From positions 1 through 50,696 of the forward strand of contig OMXK01000030.1 in NCBI GenBank assembly GCA_900314995.1: a stretch of DNA of 50,696 nucleotides. Direction: 5' to 3'. Source of the stretch: an uncultured Prevotella sp. (lineage in GTDB: Bacteria; Bacteroidota; Bacteroidia; Bacteroidales; Bacteroidaceae). Below the pieces are notes generated by a model. That model had not been told where the DNA came from. It ran no database searches and was given only the letters and a program-made list of their open reading frames with translations. The translations under genes and the position numbers were made by a program. Positions 30,311-37,984 of the stretch are shown one piece after another (within the stretch, counting starts at the first letter, position 1; every line of letters starts with the position of its first letter).

Positions 30311-32725
30311 CTAGTTCACCTTCCACTCCAGTACGCCGCCGGAGTTGCCTTTCTGGAGTTTGGCGAGGATCTTCAGGCCTGTAGTCTTGACGGGCTTGAA
30401 GTCGACACTGTTGTAACAGTCCTTGGCGACGGTATAGGCGCTGTGATCCTCTACTTCCTGCCACTCGCCCTGGGCATCTTTGTAATAGAGCGTCCAAGAC
30501 TCCGGTGTACGGAAATTCCCGTCGTAATGGTCGAAGTCGAGCCAGTAGACCTGTACGTTGCTCACCTCATACGCCTTGTCGAACTGATAGGAGATGGCCT
30601 CTGTGGATCCCTGCTTCAGCCACCAGTAGTGGTAAGGCTTGGATACATCGCTGCTGCGCTTGGGTTCCCACTGGTCGTTCACACCGCCTGCCCAAGAGTC
30701 GGTGGGTGCAGTCTCAGGTGCATCGTTCTGGATGGGTCCGCGATTGGAGAATGTCTGTGCCATTGAGGCGATGGTCTTTGCCGGGGTAGCCACTGCCTGT
30801 GTGGGGGTGTTGGCAATCCAGATTTCCATCTGCTGTGGGCCGCGGTTGTTCCAGGTGGAGTAGGGGATAGCACGGAACTTCACGTCCTTGATCTCACCAT
30901 CCTGCTGGAGTTCCTTGGCATTGCCTTCAAGCACGACAACGCCGTTGAGCAGGTTCTGCTCGAAATGCGCCTGAATGTCGGAGGTGTTAAGGATGTATTT
31001 GTTGAATACCTTGCCGTCAGCCTGGTCAGAACCCTCAAGACAGAATACGACGGGACCGCGCTCCAAGGCCACCTTGCCACGATCGTCCTCGGCATTATCG
31101 TTGGCCACGATGCGACGCACGTTCATGGGGAAGTCGAGTTCGATGACATCGCCCTTCTTCCAACTGCGCTGGATGGTGGCGTAGCCGTCGGTTTCTGCGG
31201 CCACCTGTACGCCATTCACTGTGATGGCGTAGACAGGGGCTGCATCGTTATATTTGTAGAGAGAGTTATTAGTCGGAGAAGTCTTCAGCCATGAGGGGAT
31301 ACGCAGTTTGATGGCGAACTTGCCGCTGCCCTTCGTCACCTTGATGCGGATCTTGCCGTCCCAGGGATAGTCGGTAGTCTGTTCCAGTTCAACGTTGCCT
31401 ATCTTGGCCTTGCCCTGTGCATAGAGGTTCACGAAGATGTCCTTGCCCTGCTGGGCGTAGATATAGCCGGGGATGGAGGCCACGAAGCGGGTGATGTTGC
31501 CTGGGCAACAGGCACAGCCGAACCATTTCTGGCGCTCGTGCTCACCGTCGCTCTCTAGCACATTGTCATAGAAGAACTTGTCGCCGCTGAGCGAGACACC
31601 GCTCATCACATTATTATATAGCGCGCGCTCGCAAACATCTATATATTTGCTTTCGCCGGTGGCAAGGAACATGCGGTAGTTCCAGTAGACGTTGGCGATG
31701 GCAGCGCAGGTCTCACAGTAAGCCGTATGGTTGAAGAGCTCGTAGTTTGGTCCGAAGCCCTCGCCCTGAGGACGACTGCCGATACCACCTGTGATGAAGA
31801 GTTTCTTTGATGACATATTCTCCCAGATACGCTCCAGTGCCTCGAAGTAGGCTTTGTCACCTGTAAGGGCTGCAACATCAGCCACACCGGAATAGAGATA
31901 GCCGGCACGTACAGCATGACCGACAATCTCCTCCTGCTGAAGGATAGGCATGTGATCCTGAGAGTACTCGCTGGGCTTGTGGCCGTCTGTGCAACGACCC
32001 GTCTCATCGACGAAGTATTTAGCTCCTTCGAGGTATTTCTTGTTGCCTGTCACCTTATATAGCTTGCAGAGGGCCATCTCGATGATGGGGTGACCGCCCG
32101 GACGGTGAATCTGTCCTTCATTAGGACCGAAAGTCTTGCACACGAGGTCGGCGTTCTTGATGGCCACGTTGAGGAAGGTCTTCTTGCCAGTAGCGCGATA
32201 GTGGGCTACGGCACTCTCGATGAGATGGCCGGAGTTATAGAGCTCGTGCGAGTTGATCTTTTCCCATTTGTGGGTGCCCCACCAACCGCTCAGGCGCGTA
32301 CATTTATTAGTAACACAGGTTGTCAGGTACCCATCGGGCTCCTGAGCCTGGGCGATAATGTTGATGACGGAGTCGAGATAATGATCCAGTTTGGCGTCAT
32401 AATGGACGGCGAGTGAGTAACTGGCTCCCTCGATGACCTTGTAAGGATCGGTGTCGTCAAACGAGAAATCACCTTTGTGCTCGCCCTGAATAAGACCGGC
32501 GGCCAGTGCAAAGTTGTCAAATCGTCCGTTCACTTCGCACTCATGGAAGGCGGAGGGGATGGAAATGGTTCGGTTGGTCTCGATACGCGGCGTCCAGAAG
32601 CCGTCGTTAAGGTGTACCTGTGTGAAAGATACTTCCTGAATCGGAGCAATAGGCTGTTTCGTAGCGCCATTCATTGTAAGCGTCAATGAGGCTACACCTA
32701 TTAATAATAATGCTCTCTTTGCCAT
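30311..32725 (-). CDS. GH127-family glycoside hydrolase (probable beta-L-arabinofuranosidase), first gene of susCD operon
   Basis: The 804-residue enzyme starts at ATG 32725 (MAKRALLLIGVASLTLT, signal peptide); the frame's extension to 32782 uses TTG inside the promoter. The GH127 residues known from Bifidobacterium HypBA1 all have equivalents: the Glu in QGEGFG lies 16 residues before the Glu of YCETC, and CACC (in GCACCPGN) supplies the zinc-site and nucleophile Cys. The C-terminal 140 or so residues look like an F5/8-type sugar-binding domain (QVYWLDFDHYDGNFRTPESW). It releases terminal beta-L-arabinofuranose. The paired operator copy B (32816-32846) sits upstream, and susC follows. Confidence 0.9.
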   Translation of the reverse strand: MAKRALLLIGVASLTLTMNGATKQPIAPIQEVSFTQVHLNDGFWTPRIETNRTISIPSAFHECEVNGRFDNFALAAGLIQGEHKGDFSFDDTDPYKVIEGASYSLAVHYDAKLDHYLDSVINIIAQAQEPDGYLTTCVTNKCTRLSGWWGTHKWEKINSHELYNSGHLIESAVAHYRATGKKTFLNVAIKNADLVCKTFGPNEGQIHRPGGHPIIEMALCKLYKVTGNKKYLEGAKYFVDETGRCTDGHKPSEYSQDHMPILQQEEIVGHAVRAGYLYSGVADVAALTGDKAYFEALERIWENMSSKKLFITGGIGSRPQGEGFGPNYELFNHTAYCETCAAIANVYWNYRMFLATGESKYIDVCERALYNNVMSGVSLSGDKFFYDNVLESDGEHERQKWFGCACCPGNITRFVASIPGYIYAQQGKDIFVNLYAQGKAKIGNVELEQTTDYPWDGKIRIKVTKGSGKFAIKLRIPSWLKTSPTNNSLYKYNDAAPVYAITVNGVQVAAETDGYATIQRSWKKGDVIELDFPMNVRRIVANDNAEDDRGKVALERGPVVFCLEGSDQADGKVFNKYILNTSDIQAHFEQNLLNGVVVLEGNAKELQQDGEIKDVKFRAIPYSTWNNRGPQQMEIWIANTPTQAVATPAKTIASMAQTFSNRGPIQNDAPETAPTDSWAGGVNDQWEPKRSSDVSKPYHYWWLKQGSTEAISYQFDKAYEVSNVQVYWLDFDHYDGNFRTPESWTLYYKDAQGEWQEVEDHSAYTVAKDCYNSVDFKPVKTTGLKILAKLQKGNSGGVLEWKVN

Positions 32726-32779
32726 ACAGTTGGTTTTAGTTTGTATATAACGTTCGTTAATAGTTAAATAAATCTGCTG

Positions 32780-32787
32780 CAAAATAA
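32780..32787 (-). promoter_or_regulatory. -7 box of the GH127-susCD operon
   Basis: Minus-strand TTATTTTG (7 of 8 to TAnnTTTG), 55 bp before the ATG and 28 bp from the proximal operator repeat. Weak boxes fit positive control. Confidence 0.55.
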
Positions 32788-32815
32788 TAAAAAATTAACG
32801 AAACTCACTGTCATT

Positions 32816-32846
32816 ATCGTCCAAAATGATAACACAATCGTCCAAA
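32816..32846 (-). promoter_or_regulatory. Paired operator, copy B (probable HTCS site)
   Basis: On the minus strand TTTGGACGAT occurs at 32837-32846 and 32816-32825 (21-bp period), with TATCA between and ATGACAG after, as in copy C. Confidence 0.8.
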
Positions 32847-32865
32847 CATCGGTAAAATGGGCATT

Positions 32866-32897
32866 TTTGGACGATATTATCAGAGACTTTGGACGAT
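32866..32897 (+). promoter_or_regulatory. Paired operator, copy A (probable HTCS site)
   Basis: On the plus strand TTTGGACGAT occurs at 32866-32875 and 32888-32897 (22-bp period), mirror-image to copy B only 20 bp away. The proximal copy ends 28 bp before the -7 box. Confidence 0.8.
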
Positions 32898-32925
32898 AAT
32901 GTTAGCAGATTTTTGGAAAAATGCC

Positions 32926-32933
32926 TATCTTTG
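32926..32933 (+). promoter_or_regulatory. -7 box of the divergent GH127 gene
   Basis: TATCTTTG, a full match, with no TTTG 20 bp upstream; 32 bp before the ATG at 32965. Confidence 0.75.
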
Positions 32934-32964
32934 CACCACTGATTATTAATTATTGGATAATGAT

Positions 32965-35391
32965 ATGAAGAGATTAGTGATTTTCGTGCTGGCGGCAGTG
33001 ATGACACTTTCCGCTTCAGCAACCAAAAAGCAACAGCAGGCGCACGGGTATCCCATCAACCCAGTGCCCTTTACCGCAGTGAAAGTAACACCTGGCACAT
33101 TCTGGGGCCAAAGGCTGGAGGCCAGCCGTAAGGTGACCATCCCCCTTGCCTTCTCAAAGTGTGAAGAGACAGGTCGTTACACAAACTTCTCGAATGCTGC
33201 AGCGCATCTGAAGGATCCCTCTAAGGTATTTAAGGTAGGTGGTCTGGCCTTTGACGACACCGATCCTTACAAGACAATCGAGGGTGCCAGCTATATCCTG
33301 CAGACCTATCCCGACAAGAAACTTGTGGCTTACATCGACTCTGTGCTTGACGTGATTGCCTCGGCACAGGAGCCTGACGGCTATCTCTACACTAGTCGCA
33401 CGCAGAATCCTCAGAATCCCCATGAATGGGCAGGAGACAAGCGCTGGAGCAAGGAAGAGGACCTGAGCCATGAACTCTATAACCTCGGTCACATGGTGGA
33501 GGGTGCCATTGCTCACTATCAGGCCACGGGCAGACGGAAATTCCTGGACATCGCTATCCGTTATGCCGACGTGGTATGCAAGGAGGTAGGCCCGAACCCA
33601 GGACAGGCTTGTGTCGTTCCCGGACACCAGATTGCCGAGATGGCCTTGGCCAAGCTCTACCTCGTGACTGGCGACAAAAAATACCTTGACGAGGCCAAGT
33701 TCTTCCTTGACTATCGTGGCAAGACCACCATTACCCACGACTATTCTCAGGCTCATAAGCCCGTCATCGAGCAGGATGAGGCTGTAGGTCATGCTGTACG
33801 TGCTGCCTATATGTATGCCGGTATGGCAGATGTCGCAGCCCTGACAGGTGACAAGGACTACATTAAAGCCATTGATGCCATCTGGGATAATATCGTATCG
33901 AAGAAGTACTACATCACCGGCGGTATCGGTGCTACTTCTAATGGTGAGGCTTTCGGCAAGAACTATGAGTTGCCTAATATGAGTGCCTATTGTGAGACCT
34001 GTGCGGCTATCGGTAATGTCTATGTGAACCATCGTCTGTTCCTGCTCCATGGTGACTCAAAATATTATGATGTGCTGGAGCGTACGCTTTACAATGGTCT
34101 GATCTCAGGTGTCAGCCTCGAAGGCAATGGTTTCTTCTATCCTAACCCCTTGGAGTCGATGGGACAGCACCAGCGTCAGGCTTGGTTTGGCTGTGCCTGC
34201 TGCCCAAGTAATATCTGCCGCTTCATCCCCTCACTGCCTGGCTACATCTATGCCGTGAAGGATCGTAACGTCTACGTGAACCTCTTCCTCTCTAATAAGG
34301 GTAACCTTACCGTCGATGGCAAAAAGCTGACTTTGAGCCAGACCACGGAGTACCCCTGGAATGGTGATATTGCCGTGACCATTGACCAGAATGCCGTAGG
34401 ACAGTTCGCCCTGAAGATCCGTGTGCCGGGATGGGTGAAGAACCAGGTGGTGCCCAGCAATCTCTATCAGTACTCCGATGGCAAGCGCCTCGGCTATCAG
34501 ATTCTGGTAAATGGCCAGGAGGCAGGTGCTGTCAGTGACGACGGCTACTATACCATCAACCGCAAGTGGAAGAAGGGCGACAAGGTGCAGATCCATTTCG
34601 ACATGGAGGCTCGTACCGTTCGCGCAAATAATAAGGTAGAGGCTGATCGTGGCAAGGTGTCTGTTGAGCGTGGGCCGCTGGTTTACTGTGCCGAACATCC
34701 CGACAACAACTTTGATATCATGGGTGCCCTCATCAATCAGAATCCTCAGTTCACACTGGGTAAGGGCGAGATTGCAGGAACTCCCATTCAGACACTTACG
34801 ACCAGTGCCCAGACGCTGAACTTCAACAAGCAGGGTAAGCTCGAAGCAACAGACCAGACACTGACGCTGATACCTTACTATGCATGGTGTCATCGCGGCA
34901 GCGGAAAGATGCGTGTATGGCTGCCTCAGGATCTGAGTGCTACCAACCCCACTCAGCCGGCTACGCTTGCTTCGGAGAGTAAGGTGAGCAGTTCACTGGA
35001 GCGGATGCCTGCCCTCTCAAGCATCAACGACCGTCTGGTGCCGAAGGATGAGAACGATCGTAGCGTGCCTTACACCCACTGGTGGCCGAAGAAGGACTGC
35101 ACCGAGTGGCTTGGCTATGAATTCCCACAGGAGAGTACCGTCCAGAGTGCTACCGTCTATTGGTATGATGACGGCCCTTGGGGTGGATGTCGCGTGCCGC
35201 AGGCTTGGCGTATCCTCTATCAGGATGCTCAGGGACAATGGCTGCCTGTGACGGGTGCCGACGGCTATCCTACGGATAAAGGCTCAGCCTGTACGGTGAA
35301 CTTTGATCCTGTGAAGACAAAGGCACTTCGCCTTGAAGTGACACTGCCTGTGGATAATGCAGCAGGACTCTTTGAGTGGTCAGTGCGCTAA
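32965..35391 (+). CDS. Second GH127-family glycoside hydrolase (probable beta-L-arabinofuranosidase)
   Basis: The 808-residue enzyme starts at ATG 32965 with a signal peptide (MKRLVIFVLAAVMTLSASA); an in-frame TTG at 32953 is less likely. It keeps the same catalytic set as its neighbour: Glu in NGEAFG 16 residues before the Glu of YCETC, and GCACCPSN for the Cys pair. The C-terminal F5/8-like domain is also present (ATVYWYDDGPWGGCRVPQAW). The two GH127 proteins differ clearly in loops, so they may act on different linkages or chain lengths. Its end overlaps the next gene, tail to tail, by 12 nt. Confidence 0.9.
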   Translation: MKRLVIFVLAAVMTLSASATKKQQQAHGYPINPVPFTAVKVTPGTFWGQRLEASRKVTIPLAFSKCEETGRYTNFSNAAAHLKDPSKVFKVGGLAFDDTDPYKTIEGASYILQTYPDKKLVAYIDSVLDVIASAQEPDGYLYTSRTQNPQNPHEWAGDKRWSKEEDLSHELYNLGHMVEGAIAHYQATGRRKFLDIAIRYADVVCKEVGPNPGQACVVPGHQIAEMALAKLYLVTGDKKYLDEAKFFLDYRGKTTITHDYSQAHKPVIEQDEAVGHAVRAAYMYAGMADVAALTGDKDYIKAIDAIWDNIVSKKYYITGGIGATSNGEAFGKNYELPNMSAYCETCAAIGNVYVNHRLFLLHGDSKYYDVLERTLYNGLISGVSLEGNGFFYPNPLESMGQHQRQAWFGCACCPSNICRFIPSLPGYIYAVKDRNVYVNLFLSNKGNLTVDGKKLTLSQTTEYPWNGDIAVTIDQNAVGQFALKIRVPGWVKNQVVPSNLYQYSDGKRLGYQILVNGQEAGAVSDDGYYTINRKWKKGDKVQIHFDMEARTVRANNKVEADRGKVSVERGPLVYCAEHPDNNFDIMGALINQNPQFTLGKGEIAGTPIQTLTTSAQTLNFNKQGKLEATDQTLTLIPYYAWCHRGSGKMRVWLPQDLSATNPTQPATLASESKVSSSLERMPALSSINDRLVPKDENDRSVPYTHWWPKKDCTEWLGYEFPQESTVQSATVYWYDDGPWGGCRVPQAWRILYQDAQGQWLPVTGADGYPTDKGSACTVNFDPVKTKALRLEVTLPVDNAAGLFEWSVR

Positions 35392-36855
35392 GACAGCTTT
35401 TGTAGCTATACGGGAGTCGTTTGTCAGTTGTCTGATAAGCGACTCCTGTTTTGTTTCTATGACACGCGAAGCGAAATCAGGGGTGTTATAGGAATAGAGC
35501 AGCCGACGATAGAACTCCTTGGGATTGCGCTGGGGCAACAGGAAGGGCTTGGTGGCTTTTCCCTGCTTATCTATATAAGAAAGGTACACGCGCGTGTAAA
35601 GTCCGTCGTCACGGCGACTGGTGAAGAGGAACCAGCGGTTGTTGGTACTCCAATTGTGAAAACTTTCAGCCCGTTCGCTGTTTACTTCGTCCATTGCCCG
35701 TGTTTCCCCGTTTTCGAGATCCAACAGCCAGAGGTCAGCCTCTGGATGCCAGATGGAGAAATAACCGTAGTCAGCCTGAGTATACATCAGGAAGCGGCCG
35801 TCATACGACAGTCTTGGCCATGTGACGCTCTTACCTGTCTTGTCTGCACTGACGAGGGTATCCACCTCTGTGCCGATCTTTCCGGTTGTCTCGTCGAAGC
35901 TGACGCGGCAGAGACTGTATTTCTCCTTGTCATAATCGGTGGGGTAAATCTGTCGGCGGGCTGTCGTGAAATAGAGCCACTTGCCGTCAGGCGAGAAGGC
36001 TGGGGTATTCTCTGCCCAGTATTTCTTCATGATCAGCGTGTCGCGGATGATCGTGTGCGTCTCCGTATCATAGACGAACACGTCTGACGAGGAGTCATAG
36101 ACCTCAATGCGCTTCTTCGGATTCGCAGTATGGAACATCTGCGAGGTCTTGTTGGTAGAGAAAGCACAGTATCGGCCGCCCGGATGCCAGTATGGATAGA
36201 CCATAGCACCACCGAGCGAGTCGTTACGGGCTTTCAGGTATTCTTCCTTGCCGTTGCGGTGGATGATGGTAGCACCATGATCGCCTCGGGCATGGAACAC
36301 GTATTGGTCTGGATTCGTGCGATTGGCTGTATGGCAGTTCAGACAGGTGCCATTCAGTTCGCGGTTCTCGATGAGTACGGTCTCCTCGAAATTGGAAAGG
36401 TCGCGCTGGAAGAGTCCCATGTGACTGTATATCTCGTAGCTGGGTGGGATGCGGCGATAGGTGATGCCCCATTCGCCGAGTGGCTCCTGACTGACGTGAA
36501 TGGTAAAGTCGCGATAGCGTGTCCAGCGGCCGTCTTTCTCAGCACAGACACTGACAGTCAAGGTTCCGCCTTTGTTCTCTTCCAGGAGCTGGTGCCACTC
36601 CTCTATGTCGAAATCGGCGTATGATCCGTTGGCTTGTACGGTCTTGTCGCCTTTTCCTTTGATGGTGGCATCGATGGTGGTGACGCTGTCATCGGCCATA
36701 GAGAAATTTAGTGGGGCAATGCCTGTAGGAATGGTGACATCGATATAGTCAGGGTAGATGGCTGGCAGCGTATCAGACTCTGTCACATTCTCCGGATGGG
36801 AAGTACATCCTGCCAACACAGCCAGTAGCATTACAAGGCAATATAGTCTATTCAT
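35380..36855 (-). CDS. PD40 (TolB-like) lipoprotein with CxxCH motif
   Basis: Start at 36855 gives a lipoprotein signal (MNRLYCLVMLLAVLAGC, Cys at 17). The 491-residue product has a beta-sandwich-like N-terminal third, then ELNGTCLNCHTANRTN with a CLNCH (CxxCH) motif near residue 177, suggesting one covalent haem c or a structural metal site, and then TolB/PD40 propeller repeats (ENTPAFSPDGKWLYFTTARR; VTWPRLSYDGRFLMYTQADY; NWSTNNRWFLFTSRR). Location should be periplasmic or surface. It follows the DUF6057 gene by 11 nt, a pairing I recall in other Bacteroidota. Function is unknown. Confidence 0.8.
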   Translation of the reverse strand: MNRLYCLVMLLAVLAGCTSHPENVTESDTLPAIYPDYIDVTIPTGIAPLNFSMADDSVTTIDATIKGKGDKTVQANGSYADFDIEEWHQLLEENKGGTLTVSVCAEKDGRWTRYRDFTIHVSQEPLGEWGITYRRIPPSYEIYSHMGLFQRDLSNFEETVLIENRELNGTCLNCHTANRTNPDQYVFHARGDHGATIIHRNGKEEYLKARNDSLGGAMVYPYWHPGGRYCAFSTNKTSQMFHTANPKKRIEVYDSSSDVFVYDTETHTIIRDTLIMKKYWAENTPAFSPDGKWLYFTTARRQIYPTDYDKEKYSLCRVSFDETTGKIGTEVDTLVSADKTGKSVTWPRLSYDGRFLMYTQADYGYFSIWHPEADLWLLDLENGETRAMDEVNSERAESFHNWSTNNRWFLFTSRRDDGLYTRVYLSYIDKQGKATKPFLLPQRNPKEFYRRLLYSYNTPDFASRVIETKQESLIRQLTNDSRIATKAVLAH

Positions 36856-36866
36856 CGTCTTTCTCA

Positions 36867-37802
36867 TTACATAAAGAATGTATCTGGTGCTTTCTCGCAT
36901 AGTTCACGCAGTCGTCCGAAGGTTGGATGGTCCTTTATCAGCTCTGGGTGCTCTGCCAAGGGGCGCATCTTCTGGGCCCATCTGCGATAGTAGATGGTCT
37001 TTTCCAGTACGGAGATATATTTCAGTGCGATTTCTGGCTGGTTGTAGATCAGGCTGCATTCCGTCAGTCTTACCAGTGAACGGCCGCTCTTATTGTAATT
37101 CTCGATAGATTCCATCGCCTCGAAGGCACTGCGTTGCGACATGCTGATGATGCCTGTCATCATGTAGATGTCGCTCATGATGAAAGCCGCAGATCTCCCG
37201 CTCAGTGCCTGTTTCGTCATCGGAACACCAAGCAAAAGCGTCTGCTGGTCTATCTGACCTGTTTGGAACATGGCCAATGCCGCAGCACTGTTACAGGCTA
37301 GCGACTGCGGCGTCTGTTCATTGTATTTGTTGAGAATCTGAGTCCAGTCTCCTTTGCGGATCAGGTAGTCGTATTCCAATTCCTCTTCGGTGCCGCCTAA
37401 GGGATGGCGTGGGAGGTTGCAGACGATAATAGCAGGAATGAATGCTGCCAGGAAGATGACGGAAGACACGGCGGGATGTCGCTTTTGTGCTTTCAGTGTC
37501 ACGAGATGAAGCAGCAGATAGGTTGCACCATGCGCCAGCATACAGAGCACAGCGATAATGACAGCACCAAACAGCGTGTTGAAAAAGAACTGTTGGATAA
37601 AGGCCCAGGCCAGTTCTGCCCAGCCCCACGGCATGGCGAGTCTGTCTTCGACATACATCCAGTCCCAGATAAAGAGCGTAGACTGTTCCCTAGCCGATAA
37701 GATGTGCGGGTATTTGAAATACCATAGGCAGAAGACGGCTATAGCAAACCCGGTAGCTATAGCCCAGCGCCAGTAATGTGTTACATAATATCTTGCCTTC
37801 AT
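36867..37802 (-). CDS. DUF6057-like membrane protein
   Basis: The 311-residue protein has about three hydrophobic spans in its first 125 residues (near 14-30, 75-98 and 112-128), then a soluble helical, TPR-like C-terminal half (SLACNSAAALAMFQTGQIDQ; GRSAAFIMSDIYMMTGIISM). The N-terminus (HYWRWAIATGFAIAVFCLWY) and the layout match DUF6057 as I remember it. It is first in a two-gene unit with the CxxCH/PD40 lipoprotein and has a full promoter. Function unknown. Confidence 0.7.
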   Translation of the reverse strand: MKARYYVTHYWRWAIATGFAIAVFCLWYFKYPHILSAREQSTLFIWDWMYVEDRLAMPWGWAELAWAFIQQFFFNTLFGAVIIAVLCMLAHGATYLLLHLVTLKAQKRHPAVSSVIFLAAFIPAIIVCNLPRHPLGGTEEELEYDYLIRKGDWTQILNKYNEQTPQSLACNSAAALAMFQTGQIDQQTLLLGVPMTKQALSGRSAAFIMSDIYMMTGIISMSQRSAFEAMESIENYNKSGRSLVRLTECSLIYNQPEIALKYISVLEKTIYYRRWAQKMRPLAEHPELIKDHPTFGRLRELCEKAPDTFFM

Positions 37803-37828
37803 GCCTTGATGATTATCTTTTGATGCTG

Positions 37829-37860
37829 CAAAGATACGTAAGTTTTTTTATTTAGCCAAA
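37829..37860 (-). promoter_or_regulatory. Promoter of the DUF6057-lipoprotein unit
   Basis: Minus-strand TATCTTTG (37829-37836) with TTTG (37857-37860) 20 bp upstream. Confidence 0.85.
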
Positions 37861-37870
37861 TATTAAGATA

Positions 37871-37960
37871 AAAAAGGTGCCGCGTCGTCTCGACGCAGCA
37901 CCCTTGAATACCAAAACAATGTGTCTAATTACTAAACTACTATATAAAACTAACCTAAAA
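37871..37960. repeat. Left copy of 90-bp inverted repeat in susD 3' UTRs
   Basis: Matches 49917-50006 in inverted orientation at 89 of 90 positions and contains the terminator stem. It lies right after the left susD. Confidence 0.95.
37876..37902 (-). terminator. Terminator of the left susC-susD pair
   Basis: On the minus strand GGTGC-TGCGTCGA and the matching GACGC-GGCACC arms form a long GC stem followed by TTTTTT. Twin of 49975-50001. Confidence 0.9.
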
Positions 37961-37984
37961 AGTCTTATTGTTTTTGGTCGTTTA

